From assembly GCF_001598855.1 (NCBI RefSeq), contig NZ_BCZS01000003.1, forward strand, positions 62,001-126,000: DNA of 64,000 nt, read 5' to 3'. A program made the translations under genes and the position numbers. Below the pieces are notes generated by a model. It searched no databases, was not told the origin of the DNA, and saw only the letters and a list, made by a program, of their open reading frames with translations. The DNA comes from Pluralibacter gergoviae ATCC 33028 = NBRC 105706 (GTDB taxonomy: Bacteria > Pseudomonadota > Gammaproteobacteria > Enterobacterales > Enterobacteriaceae). This document shows, piece by piece, positions 58,254-64,000 of this stretch (its first letter is position 1; each line of letters starts with the position of its first letter).

Positions 58254-58720
58254 CTGCTGCGGGTAAGGCGCTGCGCGATAATCCGGTCGATGCTCAGAGG
58301 GCCGCTGCCCTGAACGACAATCATGGCGAGAATAAGGATATAAAGCGGCTCCGGCAGGTAGAGCAGCCAACTGTACCACGTCAGCATATTGATCCCCGCA
58401 GGAATATGGTGAATGCCGACCGTCACCAGAGCCACCAGGCTAATTATCGTCAGCACCAGCGCGCTGAAGCGGCTGAGCAGTCCGACGGCCAGCGACAAAC
58501 CAAACAGCGTCTCGCAGCTGGCCACAAATACCGCCATCAGGGCAGGGAATGGAATACCCGCTTCAGTTATGGTCTCCAGCATCATCATCTGGCTGGCGGG
58601 GACGAAAACTTTATTAAAGCCTGAAGCAAAGAAAAACAGACCGATTGCCACGCGCATTAGCGTTAAAGGTAAAGAGGCGACACCGCCGGGGGAATTAAAT
58701 AAGGGCAGGTATCGTGACAT
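58250..58720 (-). CDS. DoxX-family membrane protein
   Basis: 156 residues with four hydrophobic segments. LMRVAIGLFFFASGFNKVFVP and FVASCETLFGLSLAVGLLSRFSALVL are typical of DoxX/MhqP/YphA-type proteins, small inner-membrane proteins often near oxidative or quinone stress genes. AGGAG lies seven bases before the ATG. Function not established. Confidence 0.88.
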   Translation of the reverse strand: MSRYLPLFNSPGGVASLPLTLMRVAIGLFFFASGFNKVFVPASQMMMLETITEAGIPFPALMAVFVASCETLFGLSLAVGLLSRFSALVLTIISLVALVTVGIHHIPAGINMLTWYSWLLYLPEPLYILILAMIVVQGSGPLSIDRIIAQRLTRSS

Positions 58721-58925
58721 AGAGAACTCCTGGATTAATCAACATTAAAAGTAATGACAAAACGCTCATCGCTGCTAGGCAGTATTTTTATAATCATCAT
58801 GCGTATAACGCGGGCCAGACTAGCACTGTTTATATTGTGCGGGCCAAGCGACATTACTTTTCTTTGCGTTTAACTCAAGGCGGAAGGCAGTGAAGAAGAG
58901 CGACTCTGGAGGGCGAAATAATAAT

Positions 58926-58955
58926 GGCGCGGCGATAAAAAGATGTCGCCGCGCC
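58926..58955 (-). terminator. Terminator of the YceI-like gene
   Basis: Perfect ten-base arms GGCGCGGCGA and TCGCCGCGCC around a ten-base loop. Read on the minus strand it is followed by ATTATTATTTC. The other 200 bases of the 58721-58977 gap are AT-rich with no frame or repeat I can support; they should hold the doxX promoter. Confidence 0.7.
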
Positions 58956-58977
58956 GGGAAGCGAGCTCAGGAAGCGA

Positions 58978-59553
58978 TTATTTGCTGTGGGCTTCAGTCG
59001 TAATCGTCAGCTTGATTTCATCGGAGACGTTCGGCACGTACTTGTCGATTTTGAAATCAGAACGCTTAATCGTGCCGCTGGCGTCAAAGCCAATCGCCGG
59101 CTTCTTCATCATCGGCTGTTCGCCCTGCTTGTTCAGCGTCGCCTCAAGGGTGACCGGTTTGGTAATGCCCTTCAGCGTCAGATCGCCAACAATCTCAAAC
59201 TTGTCGTCGCCTTTGGCCGTCACTTTGGTGCTGCGGAAGGTGGCGGTCGGGTACTTCGCCACGTCAAAGTACTCCGCGCCCTTGAACTCTTCGGTCAGCT
59301 TCGGCACGAAGGTGTTGATTTCGCCGATCGGCAGGGTGACGTTCACGGTCGATTTTTCCGGGTTCGCGCTGTCGAATTTGACTTCGCCGGTCGCGTTGGG
59401 AATAAAGGCCATCGGATTAGAGAAGCCGAAGTGGTTCCAGGAAACGGCAACGGCGGTGTGGGTCGGATCAATCTCATAGGTTTTCAGTTCAGCCTGCGAC
59501 AGCGGGACATAGAGACTGGCGGCGGCGACAGCGGCAAAAGCCATTTTCTTCAT
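58978..59553 (-). CDS. YceI-family periplasmic protein
   Basis: 191 residues with a signal peptide (MKKMAFAAVAAASLYVPLSQA). The lipocalin-like YceI fold is visible in YEIDPTHTAVAVSWNHFGFSN, KYPTATFRSTKVTAKGDD and LTLKGITKPVTLEATL. YceI proteins bind isoprenoid lipids such as polyprenyl chains. It is related to, but clearly different from, E. coli YceI. ATG 59553 is chosen to give the signal peptide; the upstream extension lacks one. A Fur-like sequence and a perfect AT-rich inverted repeat lie upstream. Confidence 0.9.
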   Translation of the reverse strand: MKKMAFAAVAAASLYVPLSQAELKTYEIDPTHTAVAVSWNHFGFSNPMAFIPNATGEVKFDSANPEKSTVNVTLPIGEINTFVPKLTEEFKGAEYFDVAKYPTATFRSTKVTAKGDDKFEIVGDLTLKGITKPVTLEATLNKQGEQPMMKKPAIGFDASGTIKRSDFKIDKYVPNVSDEIKLTITTEAHSK

Positions 59554-59606
59554 AGAATTCACTGATTTTCCCTCATTCGTTTCGACGTAAGTGTGGTTAC
59601 AGTCGC

Positions 59607-59663
59607 AAATGAGAATCAATTATTCCAGTGAATATATTTGCTGTTAAGGTTCAAATATATTCA
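59607..59663. promoter_or_regulatory. Operator-like elements upstream of the YceI-like gene
   Basis: AAATGAGAATCAATTATT (59607-59624) is a partial Fur-box match. Beyond it, TGAATATATTTG (59629-59640) and CAAATATATTCA (59652-59663) form a perfect 12-base inverted repeat with an 11-base spacer, at promoter distance from the start at 59553. It could also be a stem-loop after ydcO. Confidence 0.45.
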
Positions 59664-59684
59664 AGGTGAAATCTGCCCGCCCGG

Positions 59685-60845
59685 CTAGCGGGCCCGGCAG
59701 AGAGCGGCGTAGCAGACCGCGCCGGCCGCCAGCCCCCAGAATGCCGAACCGATCCCCAGCAGCGTCAAGCCGCTGGCGGTGACCAGAAAGGTGACCATTG
59801 CCGCGTCGCGCTCGCGTTCGTTGACCAGCGCCTGGGCCAGGCTGCCGCCCAGCGTACCGAGCAGGGCCAGCCCGGCCAGCATCTGGATCCACGCCGCCGG
59901 CAGGGCCGCCATCAGGGCGGTAATCGAGCCGCCGAACAGGCCCGCCAGCAGATAGAAGCCGCCCGCCGCTGCCGCCGCCTTCCAGCGCTGATGCGGATCG
60001 GGATGCGCCTCCGGGCTCTGGCAGATGGCGGCGGTGATCGCCGCAATGCAGATAGAGTAGACGCCGAAGGGCGACAGCAGCAGCGCCAGGCCGCCGGTGG
60101 CGACCATCAGCAGCGAAACGGGCGCGGCGTAGCCGGCGGCCTTCATTGTCGCCACGCCCGGCGCGTTCTGGGAGGCCATCGTCACCAGAAAGAACGGCAG
60201 GCCGACGCTCAGCAGCAGCGCAGGAGAAAATTCAGGCGCGATAAAGCGCGGGGCGACAAAGGCGATGCCGACCGCCTGGCCGGCGGTTTGTCCGCTCAGC
60301 ACCGCTACCGCCGCGCCGGCGACCAGCGCACCGACTACCGCATAGCGCGGCGCCAGCGCCTTACACATAAGCCACGCCAGCAGCATACTGCCGCACAGCC
60401 AGAGATTGCCCTGCAGCGACGCAAAGGCCTGCAGGCCAAAGCGCAGCAGGATCCCCGCCAGCATCGCGGCGGCCAGCGAGTGCGGAATAATCTTCATCAG
60501 CCGGGCAAACAGCCCGGTCAGTCCGCACAGCACAATCAGGCCGTTGGCAAAGATAAAAATGCCCACCGCCTGATTCAGCGTTACCCCCTGCAGGCCCGTA
60601 ACCAGCAGCGCGGCGCCGGGCGTTGACCAGGCGGTCAGCACCGGCACCCGCCGCCACAGGGTCAGCGCCAGCGTACTGACGCCCATCCCCAGCCCCAGGG
60701 CCGTCATCCAGCCGGCAATATCCCGGGCGTCCGCTCCGGCGGCGGCCGCCGCCTGCCAGATGATCGCCGCCGAGCTGGCATAGCCCACCAGCACGGCGAC
60801 AAGGCCCGCCAGCAGGGTTGGGAAGGGGATAACTGAGCTGCGCAT
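59685..60845 (-). CDS. ydcO: YdcO: BenE-family membrane transporter
   Basis: 386 residues with eleven or twelve hydrophobic segments, BenE/NCS2-like. BenE of Acinetobacter is a benzoate carrier, but no substrate is proven for YdcO. Segments SSAAIIWQAAAAAG, HSLAAAMLAGILLRFGLQAF and APGVATMKAAGY match the family. It is divergent from ydcN, with two operator-like palindromes between the genes, which suggests YdcN controls it. Confidence 0.92.
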   Translation of the reverse strand: MRSSVIPFPTLLAGLVAVLVGYASSAAIIWQAAAAAGADARDIAGWMTALGLGMGVSTLALTLWRRVPVLTAWSTPGAALLVTGLQGVTLNQAVGIFIFANGLIVLCGLTGLFARLMKIIPHSLAAAMLAGILLRFGLQAFASLQGNLWLCGSMLLAWLMCKALAPRYAVVGALVAGAAVAVLSGQTAGQAVGIAFVAPRFIAPEFSPALLLSVGLPFFLVTMASQNAPGVATMKAAGYAAPVSLLMVATGGLALLLSPFGVYSICIAAITAAICQSPEAHPDPHQRWKAAAAAGGFYLLAGLFGGSITALMAALPAAWIQMLAGLALLGTLGGSLAQALVNERERDAAMVTFLVTASGLTLLGIGSAFWGLAAGAVCYAALCRAR

Positions 60846-60853
60846 TGAAAAGC

Positions 60854-60881
60854 CTCACTGTGCGTTATAACGGACAGTGAG
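60854..60881. promoter_or_regulatory. ydcO/ydcN operator, site 1
   Basis: A 28-base palindrome with one mismatched pair: CTCACTGTGCGTTA against TAACGGACAGTGAG. It contains the GTGCGTTATAACG core shared with site 2. It lies 9 bases upstream of the ydcO start. Confidence 0.7.
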
Positions 60882-60892
60882 AATGTAGCACC

Positions 60893-60908
60893 GTGCGTTA
60901 TAACGCAC
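60893..60908. promoter_or_regulatory. ydcO/ydcN operator, site 2
   Basis: GTGCGTTATAACGCAC, a perfect 16-base palindrome. Its centre is 33 bases (about three helical turns) from that of site 1, so a dimer of dimers could bind both on one face. The likely binder is the product of the divergent ydcN. Confidence 0.75.
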
Positions 60909-61005
60909 AACAGGGCTACGATAATTGTGGGGAATGCAATATATTAACGATGTACCGCGAACCCGGACGAAAACGTACCGTAGCGGCGGGTAAAAAGGAG
61001 CCACC

Positions 61006-61536
61006 ATGAATATCCCTCAGCACCTGGCATCAACCCTGAAAACCCTGCGCCAGCAGCGCGGCTGGAGCCTCTCGCGGCTGGCGGAGGAGACCGGCGTTTC
61101 CAAGGCGATGCTCGGACAGATTGAGCGCAACGAATCCAGCCCGACGGTGGCAACCCTGTGGAAGATTGCCACCGGTCTCAACGTGCCGTTCTCGCTGTTT
61201 ATCACGCCGCCGGAGGGCGACGACGCGGCCTTTGATCCGCAGCAGCAGGCGATGGTGGTGAAGCCGCTTTTTCCCTGGGACCCGCAGCTGCGCTTCGATC
61301 ATTTCGCCATCACCCTTGCGCCGGGGGCGCTCAGCGAATCCACCCCGCACGAAGCGGGCGTTATCGAACACGTGGTGGCGATCTCCGGCGCGCTGGAGAT
61401 GTGCATCGACGGCGAATGGCAAATTATCCCGGAAGGAGAAGGGCGGCGCTTTGCCGGCGACCGGCCTCACGCCTACCGCAACGGTTCGGATCGCGCGGTG
61501 CTGTTTCATTCGCTGATTCACTATCCGCAGGCATAA
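61006..61536 (+). CDS. ydcN: YdcN (SutR): XRE-family regulator with cupin domain
   Basis: 176 residues. N-terminal XRE/lambda-repressor-like helix-turn-helix (RGWSLSRLAEETGVSKAMLGQIERNESSPTVATLWKIA) and C-terminal cupin (GVIEHVVAISGALEMCIDGEWQII, then HSLIHYP). E. coli YdcN, renamed SutR, controls sulfur-use genes. The divergent ydcO and the double palindrome between them suggest autoregulation. rlhA follows 79 bases later. Confidence 0.93.
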   Translation: MNIPQHLASTLKTLRQQRGWSLSRLAEETGVSKAMLGQIERNESSPTVATLWKIATGLNVPFSLFITPPEGDDAAFDPQQQAMVVKPLFPWDPQLRFDHFAITLAPGALSESTPHEAGVIEHVVAISGALEMCIDGEWQIIPEGEGRRFAGDRPHAYRNGSDRAVLFHSLIHYPQA

Positions 61537-61615
61537 GGCCCGCGCGTAAAAACCATTCCCCCGCGCGCCACTTCTGACTACAATAGCCGCCATTTTCTTG
61601 CTGTGGATAATAACA

Positions 61616-63577
61616 ATGCGCCTGCACGCTTCCTCTCTTGAGCTTCTGAGCCCGGCTCGCGATACCGCCATTGCCCACGAGGCTATCCTTCACGGTGCCG
61701 ACGCCGTCTATATCGGCGGTCCGGGCTTTGGCGCCCGGCACAACGCCAGCAACAGCCTGAGCGATATCGCCGCGCTGGTGCCGTTTGCCCACCGCTTCGG
61801 GGCGAAGATCTTCATTACCCTCAATACCATCCTGCACGACGACGAGCTTGAGCCGGCGCAGAAGCTGATTACCGACCTCTACGAGGCGGGCGTTGATGCG
61901 CTGATTGTGCAGGATATGGGGGTGCTGGAGCTGGATCTGCCGCCGATTGAGCTGCACGCCAGCACCCAGTGCGATATCCGCAGCGTCGAGAAGGCGAAGT
62001 TCCTCGCCGACGTCGGCTTCAGCCAGATCGTGCTGGCCCGCGAGCTGAACCTGCAGCAGATCCAGGCCATTCACCAGGCCACCGATGCCACCATCGAATT
62101 CTTTATCCACGGCGCGCTGTGCGTGGCCTACTCCGGCCAGTGCAATATCTCCCACGCTCAGACCGGGCGCAGCGCCAACCGCGGCGACTGCTCGCAGGCC
62201 TGCCGCCTGCCGTACACCCTGAAAGATGACCAGGGCCGGGTAGTGGCCTATGAAAAGCACCTCCTGTCGATGAAGGACAACGATCAGACCGCCAACCTCG
62301 GCGCGCTGATCGACGCCGGCGTGCGCTCTTTCAAGATTGAGGGGCGCTATAAGGACATGAGCTACGTCAAGAACATCACCGCCCACTACCGGCAGATGCT
62401 GGACGCCATCATTGAAGAGCGCGGCGATCTGACCCGCGCGTCGGCGGGGCGCACCGAACACTTCTTCATTCCCTCCACCGACAAAACCTTCCACCGGGGC
62501 AGCACCGACTACTTCGTTAACGCCCGCAAGGGCGATATCGGCGCTTTCGACTCGCCGAAGTTTATCGGCCTGCCGGTGGGCGAAGTGCTGAAGGTGGCGA
62601 AAGATTACCTCGACGTGGAGGTCAGCGAGCCGCTGGCCAACGGCGACGGGCTGAACGTGATGATCAAGCGTGAGGTCGTGGGCTTTCGCGCCAATACGGT
62701 GGAGAAAACCGGGCAAAACCGCTACCGCGTGTGGCCGAATGAAATGCCTGCCGATCTGCACAAGGCGCGCCCGCATCAGGCGCTCAACCGCAACCTCGAC
62801 CACAACTGGCAGCAGGCGCTGCTGAAAACCTCGAGCGAGCGGCGTATCGCAGTGGATATCGCCCTCGGCGGCTGGCAGGAGCAGCTGGTGCTGACCCTGA
62901 CCAGCGAAGACGGCGTGACGGTGACCCATACGCTAGAGGGCGATTTTGCCGAAGCCTCCAACCCGGAGAAGGCCACCGGCAGCCTGCGCGACGGCGTGGC
63001 GAAGCTCGGCCAGACGCTCTATTACCCGCGCGCGGTGGAGGTCACGCTGCCGGGGCTGTTCGTCCCCAACAGCCAGCTTAATCAGCTGCGCCGCGAAGCA
63101 GTCGAACTGCTCGACGCCGCGCGTCTCGCCGCTTATCAGCGCGGCAGCCGCAGGCCGGTGGCGACGCCCGCGCCGGTCTATCCGGACACGCACCTGAGCT
63201 TCCTCGCCAACGTCTATAACCACAAGGCGCGCGAATTCTATCACCGCTACGGCGTGCAGCTGATCGACGCCGCCTACGAGGCCCACGAAGAGAAGGGCGA
63301 CGTGCCGGTGATGATCACCAAGCACTGCCTGCGCTTCGCCTTTAACCTCTGTCCGAAGCAGGCCAAAGGCAGCATCAAAAGCTGGAAGGCGACGCCGATG
63401 CAGCTTATCAACGGCGACGAAGTGCTGACCCTCAAGTTCGACTGCCGCCCCTGCGAGATGCACGTCATCGGCAAAATGAAGAACCACATCTTCAAAATGC
63501 CGCAGCCCGGCAGCATCGTCGCTTCGGTTAGCCCGGATGAACTGCTGAAAACCCTGCCGAAGCGCAAAAACGCCTGA
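61616..63577 (+). CDS. rlhA: RlhA (YdcP): 23S rRNA C2501 hydroxylase
   Basis: 653 residues, the E. coli length, of the U32 family. RlhA makes 5-hydroxycytidine at position 2501 of 23S rRNA. GGPGFGARHNASNSL, GQCNISHAQTGRSANRGDCSQACRLPY (the Cys residues that U32 hydroxylases use for an iron-sulfur cluster) and the C-terminal ITKHCLRFAFNLCPKQ with FDCRPCEM are intact. ATG 61616 fixes the E. coli-like start; an in-frame start at 61598 is unsupported. Confidence 0.95.
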   Translation: MRLHASSLELLSPARDTAIAHEAILHGADAVYIGGPGFGARHNASNSLSDIAALVPFAHRFGAKIFITLNTILHDDELEPAQKLITDLYEAGVDALIVQDMGVLELDLPPIELHASTQCDIRSVEKAKFLADVGFSQIVLARELNLQQIQAIHQATDATIEFFIHGALCVAYSGQCNISHAQTGRSANRGDCSQACRLPYTLKDDQGRVVAYEKHLLSMKDNDQTANLGALIDAGVRSFKIEGRYKDMSYVKNITAHYRQMLDAIIEERGDLTRASAGRTEHFFIPSTDKTFHRGSTDYFVNARKGDIGAFDSPKFIGLPVGEVLKVAKDYLDVEVSEPLANGDGLNVMIKREVVGFRANTVEKTGQNRYRVWPNEMPADLHKARPHQALNRNLDHNWQQALLKTSSERRIAVDIALGGWQEQLVLTLTSEDGVTVTHTLEGDFAEASNPEKATGSLRDGVAKLGQTLYYPRAVEVTLPGLFVPNSQLNQLRREAVELLDAARLAAYQRGSRRPVATPAPVYPDTHLSFLANVYNHKAREFYHRYGVQLIDAAYEAHEEKGDVPVMITKHCLRFAFNLCPKQAKGSIKSWKATPMQLINGDEVLTLKFDCRPCEMHVIGKMKNHIFKMPQPGSIVASVSPDELLKTLPKRKNA

Positions 63578-63609
63578 CGTTAAACGTATCGGGGGGCGCG
63601 GCAGGATGC

Positions 63610-63640
63610 GTAGGCCGGCGCAAGCGCAGCGCCGCCCGGC
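63610..63640 (+). repeat. REP-type palindromic element, copy 6
   Basis: GTAGGCCGGCGCAAGCGCAG followed by CGCCGCCCGGC, identical over the core to copy 5. It lies in the rlhA-ydcR gap; no yncJ-like gene is present there, unlike E. coli. Confidence 0.8.
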
Positions 63641-63748
63641 GGGAAGGCCGCGCCGACGCTTGAATTTCTTCTGCGGGCGCAGCGGTTAAGGCCGCCTCGC
63701 TGCGCGGCGCTTCTGATATACTCCAGCCGGGCAGGGACGGAGAAGCCG

Positions 63749-64000
63749 ATGAAAAAATACCAGCGCCTGGCGCAGCAGATAAGCGAGCAGATCGCCCTCG
63801 GCGTCTGGCAGCCGGGCGATCGCCTGCCGTCGCTGCGCGAGCAGGTGGCGGCAAGCGGCATGAGCCTGATGACCGTCGGCCACGCCTATCAGCTGCTGGA
63901 GAGCCAGGGGCAGGTCGTCGCCCGTCCGCAGTCCGGCTACTACGTGGCGCCGCAGGTGGCGAAGCCCGCCCCGCCGGTGGTCCGGGTAGCGACCAGCGAA
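63749..64000 (+). CDS. ydcR: YdcR: MocR-family regulator (5' part)
   Basis: First 84 codons only; the frame is open to the window end. The N-terminus is a GntR-type winged helix (YQRLAQQISEQIALGVWQPGDRLPSLREQVAASGMSLMTVGHAYQLLESQG), matching E. coli YdcR, a MocR/GabR-type fusion of a GntR domain to an aminotransferase-like domain that lies beyond the window. GGAG precedes ATG 63749 by seven bases. Confidence 0.9.
   Translation, partial: MKKYQRLAQQISEQIALGVWQPGDRLPSLREQVAASGMSLMTVGHAYQLLESQGQVVARPQSGYYVAPQVAKPAPPVVRVATSE

Overview
The window is chromosomal DNA from a high-GC member of the Enterobacteriaceae. The backbone order azoR-hrpA-gapC-ydcF-cybB-ydcI-ydcJ-opgD-rimL-ydcK-tehAB-ydcO-ydcN-rlhA-ydcR, downstream of the paa cluster, follows the terminus-side region of E. 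coli K-12 closely. The pqqABCDEF operon, pcaHG, dld and several transporter/regulator pairs inserted between these genes suggest Klebsiella, Raoultella or a close relative. PqqC and PqqE resemble the K. pneumoniae proteins but differ at many positions, so I do not name a species. I saw no transposase, integrase, tRNA, rRNA or CRISPR array.

Layout. (1) 1-10.9 kb: phenylacetate catabolism, paaA(partial)BCDEFGHIJK in one tight operon, then paaX (repressor) and paaY. (2) 11-17.8 kb: an NlpC/P60 lipoprotein, azoR, hrpA, an intact gapC and a small ORF. (3) 18-24.8 kb: an M19-type dipeptidase followed by pqqABCDEF, with a hairpin after pqqA. (4) 24.8-29.9 kb: a palindrome-rich intergenic region, dld with an O-methyltransferase, ydcF, a GFA-type zinc protein, a small basic ORF next to a Fur-box-like site, and cybB. 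(5) 30-39 kb, the most accessory part: an orphan adenylation-thiolation-reductase (A-T-R) NRPS-like enzyme bracketed by two identical hairpins; ydcI; a PEP-mutase-family gene overlapping ada; a lower-GC block with a Tlde1 (DUF2778) L,D-transpeptidase-type effector, a probable immunity protein and a hidden small membrane ORF with an apparent ATA start; a decayed second ada 3' end; and pcaHG. (6) 39.3-54.6 kb: ydcJ, a carboxylesterase, an SDR lacking the usual catalytic Tyr with a divergent LysR gene, a LysR/aminotransferase/binding-protein set, opgD, an HpxO-like urate hydroxylase, rimL, ydcK, tehAB and a peptidase T paralogue. (7) 54.7-64 kb: a DppA-like binding protein divergent from that peptidase, a DMT exporter with an AraC regulator, DoxX, YceI-like protein, ydcO/ydcN with a clear double operator, rlhA and the start of ydcR.

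How it works together. The catabolic genes feed aromatic compounds to central metabolism: phenylacetate through CoA thioesters to acetyl-CoA and succinyl-CoA, and protocatechuate by ortho cleavage. The pqq genes make the cofactor of periplasmic glucose dehydrogenase, and Dld passes electrons from D-lactate to the quinone pool. The most promising undescribed items are the bracketed A-T-R reductase and the effector/immunity/small-membrane-protein block between ada and its remnant. All family calls come from reading the translations and from memory of family members; no search was run.
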